9,062 nucleotides of DNA from an uncultured Eggerthellaceae bacterium (GTDB lineage: Bacteria; Actinomycetota; Coriobacteriia; Coriobacteriales; Eggerthellaceae): the NCBI GenBank assembly GCA_946631805.1, contig CAMPAJ010000052.1:1-9062 (forward strand). Direction: 5' to 3'. The notes under the pieces were generated by a model. It was not told the origin of the DNA, did not search any database, and saw only the letters and a program-made list of their open reading frames with translations. Below are positions 1 to 5,639 of the stretch, piece by piece (position 1 is the first letter of the stretch; each line of letters begins with the position of its first letter). The position numbers and the translations under genes were made by a program.

Positions 1-100
1 CCAGTCGCTTGTGGGGTTGATGGCGTGCAAGCTTTGCCGGGATGCTGTCGTCGGGTGCTGTGCGCATGGACGTGTAGAAAACCTTAGAAGCTGCCATCAT
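1..100 (-). CDS. DUF362-like protein, N-terminal fragment (gene runs off the window)
   Basis: Reading leftward from ATG-ATG at 100/97 gives about 33 residues beginning MMAASKVFYTSMRTAP. The SKV-[FY]-[YF]-T pattern, a basic/threonine patch and then a KLAR helix match the first residues of DUF362 iron-sulfur proteins as I recall them. These usually begin SKVYFTDFRT and continue with a KLxRLhxxAG helix. The match fades after KLAR (residues 24-27: the next residues are HQPHKRL), so the gene may be frameshifted or simply divergent there. No cofactor ligand is inside the window, so function cannot be assigned. A TTGACG/TATACC promoter sits at suitable distance upstream (133-160). The SD is only a weak purine run (AGAGAGAAAGAAG). 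The gene diverges from the flavin reductase at 271. It could also be a chance short frame; I lean towards a real gene because promoter, start and family resemblance agree. Confidence 0.45.
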   Translation of the reverse strand, partial: MMAASKVFYTSMRTAPDDSIPAKLARHQPHKRL

Positions 101-132
101 GACTTCTTTCTCTCTAACTCGAAAAAGCATAC

Positions 133-160
133 GGTATAGGTGTCCCTTGCGCACCGTCAA
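133..160 (-). promoter_or_regulatory. Sigma70-type promoter for the leftward DUF362-like gene
   Basis: On the minus strand TTGACG (155-160, 5/6 to consensus) is followed after 16 bp by TATACC (133-138, 4/6). Transcription would start near 126, giving a leader of about 25 nt before the ATG at 100. The sequence match and the position agree; use in the cell is inferred. Confidence 0.42.
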
Positions 161-184
161 TCGTGACTATTTAAAGCAACATTA

Positions 185-222
185 ACGGCAGATGCCGTGC
201 AATCCGAAGGCCTTAAGGGCCT
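185..222. promoter_or_regulatory. Two operator-like dyads upstream of the flavin reductase
   Basis: ACGGCA-GA-TGCCGT (185-198) is a perfect 6-bp dyad with a 2-bp spacer. AGGCC-n5-GGCCT (208-222) is a second dyad with CCTTAAGG at its core. Their centres are about 23-24 bp apart, roughly two helical turns. A TATTAT hexamer at 234-239 could be the -10 of the reductase gene, although I see no good -35, which is what an activator-dependent promoter would show. The PucR-type regulator encoded downstream is the obvious candidate binder, but no binding sequence is known to me for it. Confidence 0.3.
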
Positions 223-270
223 GTGGGAGCTGTTATTATCTATTGTGCTCAAATCGACAGGGAGGTTCCG

Positions 271-855
271 ATGAAGAAGCTTTTGTATGTAGATTCGTGC
301 GTAAACCGCGAGACATCGCGTACCGAGCGTCTGGCTCAGGTGCTGCTCGAGCGTCTGCTCGAGCAGGGCGAATACGAGCTTGAGACCCTCGTGCTCGAAG
401 ACGAGCCGCTCGAGCCGCTTACGGGGGCGCTCGTCAACGCTCGTACCGAGGGAACTCAGGCGGGCGATTTCAGCCACCCCGTCTTCTCGTATGCCAAGCA
501 GTTTGCCGCGGCCGACGTTGTCGTGTTTGCAGCGCCGTACTGGGATTTTTCGTTCCCCGCCATGCTGAAGATCTACTTCGAGCTCTTGTGCGCGCAGGGA
601 GTGACGTTCAACTACAGTCCCGAGGGCATTCCAACGGGGCTCGTGAACGCGACTAAAGCATATTACGTTACGACGGTTGGAGGCTATGCGGGCGAGTGGG
701 ATTACGGTTGGGATCAGGTCAAGGCCCTGTGCCAGCTGTATTTTGGCATACAGGACGTCAAGGTCTTCCGTGCCGAGGGCCTCGATATCGTCACGAACGA
801 TGCCGAGCAGATTATGGCCGATGCCATTACCGAGCTTCGCGCTGCCGAGCTCTAG
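271..855 (+). CDS. FMN-dependent NAD(P)H oxidoreductase (AzoR/AcpD-type, flavodoxin-2 fold)
   Basis: A 194-residue cytosolic flavoprotein, about the family length (E. coli AzoR is near 200). Residues 1-18 form beta-1 and the FMN-phosphate loop (YVDSCVNRETSRT). Residues 82-104 (VVVFAAPYWDF, then FPAMLKIYFE) match the flavin ring-binding segment of AzoR. Residues 111-127 (VTFNYSPEG, then TGL) and VTTVGGY (133-139) match the conserved VTFRYTxxGPxGL and GG turn. The C-terminus keeps the GI-x-DVK-x-x-x-AEG segment. Such enzymes transfer two electrons from NAD(P)H to quinones, azo dyes or nitro compounds; the substrate here cannot be read from sequence. The ATG at 271 has a GGGAGG SD (260-265). An upstream in-frame start at 223 has none and is not used here. 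The PucR-type regulator follows on the same strand. Confidence 0.9.
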   Translation: MKKLLYVDSCVNRETSRTERLAQVLLERLLEQGEYELETLVLEDEPLEPLTGALVNARTEGTQAGDFSHPVFSYAKQFAAADVVVFAAPYWDFSFPAMLKIYFELLCAQGVTFNYSPEGIPTGLVNATKAYYVTTVGGYAGEWDYGWDQVKALCQLYFGIQDVKVFRAEGLDIVTNDAEQIMADAITELRAAEL

Positions 856-869
856 GCGCGGCAAATAGC

Positions 870-962
870 GCGATTGCCCGTCTTCGCCCACGGTTACGGG
901 GAAGTGCGGGTACGCAATCGTCGTGGGATGCAAGCCCGATTGGGCCGAAGACGTTGCAATCG
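870..962 (+). promoter_or_regulatory. Structured leader with mutually exclusive hairpins before the PucR-type gene
   Basis: The hexamer CGATTG occurs four times in alternating orientation: 871-876 (+), 915-920 (-), 937-942 (+), 957-962 (-). CGATTGC at 871-877 can pair with GCAATCG at 914-920. Alternatively the longer arm 871-889 can pair with 942-962 over about 17 of 19 positions (CGATTGC, CGTCTTCG and CCC blocks, with small bulges). A third stem, CCCACG/CGTGGG (887-892/922-927), competes with the long pairing. No U-run follows, so it is not a simple terminator for the reductase gene. It could be a multi-site operator, a translational control element or, because the open reading frame passes through it, partly coding sequence. 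Confidence 0.35.
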
Positions 963-994
963 AATACCTCGTTGCGCATGACGAGGATAATCTC

Positions 995-2275
995 ATGCGG
1001 GTAGTATCTGTTGCGCTGCAAGCCTTTCGCGCGTTTGAGCAATGGCACGAGCGCCTTGTGCTCGAACTATTGGGTGCCTGCGACCTCAACACCCTATGCG
1101 AGATTGGCACGGACTTGCTCGACCAGCCCGTCCTCATTTACGACAAGAACTACAACGTCATCGGCAATAGCATTCCCGAGGGCGATGAGGCGTTTACCGT
1201 GTTCTTGGAAAAACGCTCGTCGTACTACGTCACGCGCCCGGAAGTTATGCGCAATCTTGCACGTCAGCAGGGGTTCGAGGATACCTTTCACACGCGCAAG
1301 GCCGCAGTGCACTATGATGCCGGCAGTATAGACGGCGCATATGGCGATCGCAGCCTTTACGTCAATATCGGACGGGGTAACGTCTACCAGGGTCGCGTCG
1401 TCATTCCCTACAGCGGGACCGATCCGAGGCCGGGGGATTTCCAGATTGCCGAGATTATTTGCGAGGTCGTCCGTACAGCGCTAAGGCGGCCCTCGTTGCG
1501 CGAGGCGGATCTAGACAAGGTGTTCAGAGCGTATTTCGTTAGCTTGCTCGAGGGGCGGGCCGATGACGATCGGCTGCTAGCGGACAGCTTGCGCTTGTGG
1601 AACTGGCGGCGCAATGTGCGATTCGTGTGCCTGTGGGCGCAGCTGCACCCATCGGCGATCGCGGCCGAGGTCGATGCTTTTTTGTGCTATCGGCTCGAGA
1701 TGGAGCTGCCCGGATGCTGTGCCGTGCGCTATAGGGACGGCATCGCTTGCGTGGTACCCCTCGGCGAAGGCGATGATGCAAATAGAGCCGAAAACGCATC
1801 CGCGCGTTCGCGCTTTGCGGAGCTCGTCTTGGATATGGCGAGCGCGGTCGGATCGAGCGAGGAATACGAAGATGTTCTTCTAACGGATGAGTACTTTGCC
1901 GAAGCGCGTATCGCGGCAGATATGTGCGAGCGCCTTGGGGCTCGCGTGTGCTGCTTCGGGGATGTGGCGTTGCGCCATTACCACGAGCGCGGCTGCTCGC
2001 AGCTTCCAGCGGTGCATTTCTGCGATGCGGATGTGAAGCGACTCATGCCCTACCGTGGGCGGCGCAAGGATTACTATGCGATTCTCAAGTGCTATCTCGA
2101 GCACAACATGAACCTTTTGCGCACGTCCGAAGCATTGTTCGTGCACCGCACGACGTTGTTCAACTACCTAAAGGATATCCGCGCAATTATCGAAACAGAC
2201 CTGGATGACCCCGAGGCTCGCTTGCGTATCCTCGCATCGTTCAGGATCATGGCGCAAGACGAATCCCTCCGTTAA
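995..2275 (+). CDS. PucR/CdaR-type transcriptional regulator with C-terminal HTH
   Basis: A DNA-binding regulator of 426 residues from ATG 995 (GAGGA SD at 983-987, 7 nt away), or 450 residues from GTG 923. The N-terminal third is a ligand-sensing-like region (ALQAFRAFEQWHERL, then LDQPVLIYDKNYNVIGNS, similar to family members with a small PAS/GAF-like segment). The middle, roughly residues 185-335, is the degenerate GGDEF-like region typical of these proteins. The last ~60 residues are the PucR_HTH_30 domain: YYAILKCYLEHNMNLLRTSE, then LFVHRTTLFNYLKDI, the recognition helix and its conserved R-x-T-L-x-Y-L-x-x-I pattern. It probably controls the flavin reductase upstream and/or itself. The frame stays open back to 869 and reads YAIVVGCKPDW, which resembles the N-terminal region of relatives. 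The gene may therefore have lost its original 5' end. No inducer can be deduced. Confidence 0.85.
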   Translation: MRVVSVALQAFRAFEQWHERLVLELLGACDLNTLCEIGTDLLDQPVLIYDKNYNVIGNSIPEGDEAFTVFLEKRSSYYVTRPEVMRNLARQQGFEDTFHTRKAAVHYDAGSIDGAYGDRSLYVNIGRGNVYQGRVVIPYSGTDPRPGDFQIAEIICEVVRTALRRPSLREADLDKVFRAYFVSLLEGRADDDRLLADSLRLWNWRRNVRFVCLWAQLHPSAIAAEVDAFLCYRLEMELPGCCAVRYRDGIACVVPLGEGDDANRAENASARSRFAELVLDMASAVGSSEEYEDVLLTDEYFAEARIAADMCERLGARVCCFGDVALRHYHERGCSQLPAVHFCDADVKRLMPYRGRRKDYYAILKCYLEHNMNLLRTSEALFVHRTTLFNYLKDIRAIIETDLDDPEARLRILASFRIMAQDESLR

Positions 2276-2364
2276 TCTGCGCCATAGGCTTGCAGACGGT
2301 CTTTTGTTACAGCCCCGCTTCGCTGGCCATTTGCAATTGATCTGAACATACGCAGAAAACAATC

Positions 2365-2381
2365 GGGAGGAGTTAACTCCC
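2365..2381 (-). terminator. Possible weak terminator at the udk stop codon
   Basis: GGGAG-n7-CTCCC, with the perfect palindrome GGAGTTAACTCC (2369-2380) inside, overlaps the TAA stop of udk. On the minus strand it is followed by GATTGTTTTCTG, a short U-rich stretch. The 97-bp gap lies between two convergent genes, where a terminator is expected, but the stem is short and the U-tract interrupted. I see no better terminator for the plus-strand regulator. Confidence 0.3.
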
Positions 2382-3110
2382 TGACGAGGCCGAAGTGTGT
2401 TTGTTCATGAGTCCTTCAGCAATTACCTCGAGGGCAAGGTCGTTCATTGCGTTGGGGATGATGATGTCGGCTTCCTTTTTGAAAGGCTCGACGAGCTTTT
2501 CGTGTGCGGGCTTCGAGGTATTCAGATACATGTTGATGGCGCGTTCCGGGTCGGCACCTCGTTCCTGGCAGTCCCGCTCGATGCGCCTGAGCGCTCGTAC
2601 GTCAGGGTCGACGTCTATGAAAATCGTCAGGTCAAGCATGCTCCTGAGCTCGGGAATGCTCATGATGAGCAGGCCTTCTACCAGGATGATGGGGGCGGGG
2701 TTTACGTGCCGAGCATCATCGGTTCTAGAATGTGCTGCAAAATCGTACGACGGCACGTCGATTGGCCGACCCATCTTAAGCGCTCGAAGGTGCTCGACGA
2801 GCAGATGCGTATCAAGAGCGTCCGGGCTGTCGAAATCATAGACATCGGCCTCTGCCCGCGTCATGCTGGGGAGGTGCTTGTAGTAATCGTCGTGCGAGAG
2901 CGAAACGGCAAGGGGACCGAGCTTCTTGCTCAACCGTTCGGCGAATACCGTTTTCCCCGAGCCGCTCCCGCCTACGATGCCGATGATGAGGGGCTTGCAG
3001 TTGTTCATCGTGTGCGAATCGCCCGTAGGCTCTTGGTTCGTCTGTGCCGAATCCAGCGCTGCAACGTACTGCTTGCTGGTGCTCACTTGTTCGGATGCCG
3101 ATTGGTTCAC
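2373..3110 (-). CDS. udk: Uridine kinase
   Basis: This enzyme phosphorylates uridine (and cytidine) to UMP/CMP in cytosolic pyrimidine salvage. In the 245-residue reading the Walker A loop is GGSGSGKT (47-54), followed by the family motifs DDYYKHLP (74-81), YDFDSPDALD (91-100), PSYDFAAHSRT (120-130) with the substrate-binding Tyr/His/Arg cluster, VEGLL (144-148), and the lid region RRIERDCQERG (175-185). The chosen start is GTG 3110 because AGAGGGGG lies 5 nt before it. ATG 3008 (residue 35) has no SD but would give 211 residues, the usual Udk length. If GTG is right, the protein has a 34-residue Ser/Thr/Gln-rich extension. It lies 104 nt downstream of the MFS gene, with no clear terminator between, so co-transcription is plausible. 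I am sure of the P-loop uridine kinase/phosphoribulokinase superfamily and fairly sure of the specificity. Confidence 0.85.
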   Translation of the reverse strand: MNQSASEQVSTSKQYVAALDSAQTNQEPTGDSHTMNNCKPLIIGIVGGSGSGKTVFAERLSKKLGPLAVSLSHDDYYKHLPSMTRAEADVYDFDSPDALDTHLLVEHLRALKMGRPIDVPSYDFAAHSRTDDARHVNPAPIILVEGLLIMSIPELRSMLDLTIFIDVDPDVRALRRIERDCQERGADPERAINMYLNTSKPAHEKLVEPFKKEADIIIPNAMNDLALEVIAEGLMNKHTSASSGS

Positions 3111-3160
3111 GCTGTCCCCCTCTGTGTTTACTTCCGGCCAGAGTGTTGCGTACGAGCCCG

Positions 3161-3184
3161 CCTCTGCCTCTGCCTCTGCCTTTG
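3161..3184. repeat. Hexanucleotide tandem repeat (CCTCTG x3 + CCTTTG)
   Basis: Three perfect copies of CCTCTG and one copy with a single change lie back to back in the MFS-udk intercistronic gap. On the transcribed (minus-derived) strand they read CAGAGG, a purine-rich SD-like unit about 50-75 nt before the udk GTG. Copy number could change by slippage. The effect would be on leader length only, because the unit lies outside the coding frames. Confidence 0.88.
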
Positions 3185-3214
3185 CAAGCAGGGGCGAGCG
3201 TAACGGGCGTCAGC

Positions 3215-4381
3215 TTATGCTTTTCCATGCACGAGATGGTACACGACTCCAGCGAGGGCGGCTACTGCGGCTAAGAGGAGGTACACGCCGCTGTAGCCCA
3301 AAATAGGAATAAGGGCGCCTATGACGATGGGGCCAATACCCGTGCCTAAGTCCATGCTCATGAAGAACGTGGAGTTTGCTTTGCCCATCTCATCGGGTGG
3401 GGTGTCGCGCGCGATGACGGCCTGCACTATGGATTGGGTGGCGCCGATGCCAAATCCTGCAAACGCTGCCGAAGCGAGCAGGAGCGCTCCATTGAAAGCA
3501 AATGCCAACGCGACGAATGCCACGACGATCGAAATGAAGCACCAGTAAATGGTTGAGTTTTCTCCCTTGCGATCGACGCGCCTGCCAACAGGCGGCCTGC
3601 TGAACAGGACTACGGCCGCGTAAACGATGAAGTACAAGCTCACCGCATCGGACATCCCGCGCCAGCCTGCGTACGAGGTAACGAACGAGAGTATGCCGGA
3701 ATACGTGACGTACACCAGGAATAGCACGCAGCCAAGGGGCACGACGGAAAGCTGAATAAGCGACGAGATTCCGTGCGGTTTCATGTGCCGCGCCGTCGGG
3801 CGCGGTGCGGCGGCTGGAGGGATGCGCACGATGAGCGAGCATGCAAGGGCAACAATTGAAACGACGGTTGCTACCGCGAACATTGCCGTATAGCCACCGA
3901 ACATGTTCGTTGCAAGGATTGCGACGAACGGTCCGATGCCGGTTGCAAGCGCCTGCATCATCGAGAAAAAGCCGATGCCCTCGCCATAGCGGCTGTTCGG
4001 TATTATGAGCGCTGCGCCGGCGGCAGCCGAGCCAGATGTGAGCGCGAAGCCGAATCCGTGCGCAATGCGCACGAGCATGAGGGGCGCAAACCCCATGGGT
4101 ACGAGGTAGAGCACCATGGCGACGGCGTTGACCGCCGAGCCAATGACGAGTGCTTTCTTGACGCCCCAGCTGTCGATGCGGCCGCCGAAGAACAGTCGCG
4201 TGAACAGGGCGGCGATGACAAACGACGTCATCGTGAGCGCGGCAAGCGATTGCGCGACGGCGTACGTGTCGACGGCGAACTCAGTGATTTTAACTGCTAT
4301 GAGGTAAAACGCGAGCGCTCCGCAAAAGTTTACCGCCATGAGCGCGATGAAGGCGGGCGTCCAGAGTTTTTCCTGCGTCAT
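3215..4381 (-). CDS. Major facilitator superfamily transporter (12 TM, drug/sugar-efflux type)
   Basis: An inner-membrane secondary transporter of 388 residues, a normal length for a compact MFS permease. About twelve hydrophobic segments are visible, starting at FIALMAVNFCGALAFYLIAV. Motif A, GGRIDSWGVKKAL (67-79), sits in the TM2-TM3 loop, and a second motif-A-like loop, GRRVDRKGE, appears in the C-terminal half, showing the internal duplication. The central loop after TM6 (PPAAAPRPTARHMKPHG) is basic and short. The composition resembles AraJ/YfcJ-like efflux permeases, but the substrate cannot be told. The ATG at 4381 is preceded by AAGGA at 7 nt spacing. The gene is upstream of udk on the same strand, so a nucleoside-related cargo is conceivable but unsupported. 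Confidence 0.9.
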   Translation of the reverse strand: MTQEKLWTPAFIALMAVNFCGALAFYLIAVKITEFAVDTYAVAQSLAALTMTSFVIAALFTRLFFGGRIDSWGVKKALVIGSAVNAVAMVLYLVPMGFAPLMLVRIAHGFGFALTSGSAAAGAALIIPNSRYGEGIGFFSMMQALATGIGPFVAILATNMFGGYTAMFAVATVVSIVALACSLIVRIPPAAAPRPTARHMKPHGISSLIQLSVVPLGCVLFLVYVTYSGILSFVTSYAGWRGMSDAVSLYFIVYAAVVLFSRPPVGRRVDRKGENSTIYWCFISIVVAFVALAFAFNGALLLASAAFAGFGIGATQSIVQAVIARDTPPDEMGKANSTFFMSMDLGTGIGPIVIGALIPILGYSGVYLLLAAVAALAGVVYHLVHGKA

Positions 4382-4471
4382 GCATGCATCCTTGTCTGCA
4401 TCATGATTTCGTTCTTGATGCTCGGGTTACTTCTTGCCCAGCGCTGCCTAGCAATGCCTGTTCAAATGCTT

Positions 4472-4505
4472 AGCTCATCGCATCATGCCTGCAATGCGAT
4501 GAGCT
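4472..4505. other. Perfect 12-bp inverted repeat (stem-loop) behind the MFS gene
   Basis: AGCTCATCGCAT (4472-4483) and ATGCGATGAGCT (4494-4505) are exact reverse complements around a 10-nt loop. On the plus strand TTTATA follows; on the minus strand AAGCATTTG follows, so neither side has a proper U-tract. It lies about 90 nt upstream of the MFS start and about 120 nt downstream of the 4624-5040 gene. It could be a terminator for that gene or an operator for the permease. Confidence 0.6.
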
Positions 4506-4538
4506 TTATACCGCTAGAATCCATCGCCGAACAGCGCG

Positions 4539-4589
4539 AGCAGGAGGCCACCTTGCGGAAGTGAGCTGTATGCAAGATAGCCTCCTGCT
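4539..4589. other. Long hairpin downstream of the alanine-rich protein gene
   Basis: AGCAGGAGGC (4539-4548) pairs perfectly with GCCTCCTGCT (4580-4589). A second stem, CTTGC/GCAAG (4552-4556/4572-4576), is nested inside, closing a 15-nt loop. Three more pairs are possible outside with a bulged base. It starts 35 nt after the stop of the minus-strand gene at 4624, the position expected of a terminator, but only CGCGCTGTTCGG follows on that strand, so rho-independent termination is uncertain. RNA 3'-end stabilisation is an alternative. Confidence 0.5.
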
Positions 4590-4623
4590 GCGTTTGATGG
4601 TGCGATTAACGCTTAGATAGTCG

Positions 4624-5040
4624 TTAGCCGATCTGCCCGTCGCCGTCCAGGTCCTTCTTCGTCAGCTTTTCCAGGGTGCTCTTGGCCGCCCCGGCCGCTT
4701 TGCCTGCAGCGCCTGCAACCGCGCCGGCAGCGTTCTTGATGCCGGCTTCAACGTCTTCGGGCGCGGCGCCGGTTCCGCCGACGACGCCATCGCCGTCAAT
4801 GTCTTTGCCCGATGCTTCCTCGGCCTTGTTTTTGATGGCCTCATAGACGGTTTCGGCTCCTTGGGCTACCGTATCGATGGCCCCGTTTGCGACTTCGCCG
4901 GCAGTCTCGAGCGCTTTGTCCATCTCGGGGCGAGGTTTGCTGGCCCACTCGCCGGCGGCTTCCGCGGCTTCTATGGCTTTGTCTTTTGCGACCTCGGCTG
5001 CAGCTCCAGCTTTCTCCTTGAATTCATCAAGCGTGCCCAT
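4624..5040 (-). CDS. Alanine-rich LEA/CsbD-like small protein with two DxDxDG calcium-loop motifs
   Basis: A 138-residue protein of unknown function with no signal peptide or membrane segment, so probably cytosolic. It is very rich in Ala, Glu and Lys and would form amphipathic helices: FKEKAGAAAEVAKDKAIEAA (7-26), a second stretch at about 40-78, and AAGAVAGAAGKAAGAAK (104-120). This is the pattern seen in LEA-like, CsbD-like and Rv0909-type small actinobacterial stress proteins. Two near-identical loops, KDIDGDGVVG (79-88) and KDLDGDGQIG (129-138), carry the D-x-D-G-D-G core of EF-hand/dockerin calcium sites. Neither keeps the usual acidic residue at position 12, and the second ends at the stop codon. 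The start is certain: AGGAGGA lies 6 nt before the ATG. A promoter with an overlapping dyad lies at 5066-5094. It diverges from the 80-residue gene. Confidence 0.8.
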   Translation of the reverse strand: MGTLDEFKEKAGAAAEVAKDKAIEAAEAAGEWASKPRPEMDKALETAGEVANGAIDTVAQGAETVYEAIKNKAEEASGKDIDGDGVVGGTGAAPEDVEAGIKNAAGAVAGAAGKAAGAAKSTLEKLTKKDLDGDGQIG

Positions 5041-5065
5041 GGTGCATCCTCCTGTTCTCGAAGCG

Positions 5066-5094
5066 TATATGACATTGCGTCAATTATGACACAA
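5066..5094 (-). promoter_or_regulatory. Promoter with overlapping operator-like dyad, leftward
   Basis: On the minus strand TTGTGT (5089-5094) and CATATA (5066-5071) are separated by exactly 17 bp and would start RNA about 20 nt before the ATG at 5040, leaving room for the SD. The dyad TTGCGTCA-n4-TGACACAA (5075-5094; 7 of 8 pairs match) covers the -35 and much of the spacer, where a repressor would block polymerase. The regulator is not identifiable from the window. Confidence 0.45.
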
Positions 5095-5299
5095 CGCTCT
5101 GGGTTTATAGGTTTGGCAAATCGTATCGTGGTGCGCGGTGACATATGCGTGCGGCGCCGTACGTGCCGTCAAATGGGCACACAAGGGGTTACAGTCGTGC
5201 ACGGTCGCACGATTAGTGATACATTTACGTTTAAATAAAGAGGTATGGAGCGTCATTGATTCTGTATTGCGACATACTGAAGTGTTTTAAGGAGGAGAT

Positions 5300-5542
5300 A
5301 TGCGCAAGACGAAGATGTTTGAAGGTAAGAAGCACGTTTACGATACCAGCAAAGCAGAAGCGCTGGGCAACCGCGCATTCAGCTACTACGGAGATCCTGC
5401 TGGTTACGAGGAGACGCTGTACAAGACCAAGGGCGGGTTGTACTTCCTCTGGGTCCTCGGCGGTTCCGAAAGTCCATACAACCACGGCGAGGATATTCGT
5501 CCTATGACCGAGGCCGAAGCGAAGGCGTGGCTCGAGGCGTAA
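5300..5542 (+). CDS. 80-residue protein of a mobile-element-associated family, function unknown
   Basis: The protein has the order of motifs seen in short uncharacterised proteins frequent on plasmids and conjugative elements of gut Firmicutes and Actinobacteria. These are a YDT-x-x-A-x-x-LG start (HVYDTSKAEALG, 12-23), an EETLY-[KR]-T-K-x-G core (37-46), FLWVLGG-x-x-S-x-Y (49-60), a glycine/acidic turn and I-x-P-[ML]-T-x-x-E-A-x-x-W (66-77). Here it is a single compact copy of that domain. It is soluble, with no Cys and no obvious catalytic motif. The start has AAGGAGG (5289-5295) 4 nt upstream, one of the strongest SDs in the window. A hairpin terminator follows 30 nt after the stop, so it is probably expressed alone. 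Family assignment is from memory of the motif pattern, and no function is claimed. Confidence 0.85.
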   Translation: MRKTKMFEGKKHVYDTSKAEALGNRAFSYYGDPAGYEETLYKTKGGLYFLWVLGGSESPYNHGEDIRPMTEAEAKAWLEA

Positions 5543-5572
5543 GCTTACCTATTCGCAAGCAAAACGTGAGAT

Positions 5573-5615
5573 GCGACCCCTGTTCCTACGGAAGAAGTAG
5601 GGCTGGGGTCGCTTT
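5573..5615 (+). terminator. Two-tier hairpin terminator after the 80-residue gene
   Basis: GCGACCCC (5573-5580) pairs with GGGGTCGC (5605-5612). Inside, after a small internal loop, CCTAC (5585-5589) pairs with GTAGG (5597-5601) around GGAAGAA. TTTGTGCT follows directly. The distance from the stop codon (30 nt), the GC-rich stem and the following T-run fit an intrinsic terminator, although the T-run is short. Confidence 0.62.
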
Positions 5616-5639
5616 GTGCTCTCGTTCGAATCTTGGTAA

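Noticed and set aside
157..1137. A 326-codon open frame on the minus strand across the flavin reductase and the regulator start
   Set aside because: It is antisense to a well-supported flavoprotein with strong family motifs. Its translation is Arg/Ser-rich without domain features, as expected for an antisense shadow in GC-rich DNA.
2276..2372. Terminator for the plus-strand PucR-type gene
   Set aside because: Only an AGAC-G-GTCT mini-stem followed by TTT is visible; the stem is far too weak to support a call.
2397..3203. A 268-codon open frame on the plus strand opposite udk
   Set aside because: It is antisense to a P-loop kinase with intact motifs, and its composition shows no recognisable domain.
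4058..4564. A 168-codon plus-strand open frame opposite the MFS start
   Set aside because: It is a mirror of membrane-helix codons rich in Arg/Glu/His and without an SD. The minus-strand permease explains the region.
5195..5212. TCGTGC-n6-GCACGA dyad upstream of the 80-residue gene
   Set aside because: It is a short 6-bp stem about 90 bp from the start with no matching promoter elements; such dyads arise by chance in GC-rich DNA.
5222..5280. Possible plus-strand promoter for the 80-residue gene (AT-rich TTTAAATAAAG, CATACT)
   Set aside because: No -35/-10 pair with acceptable spacing could be found, so no promoter is called.
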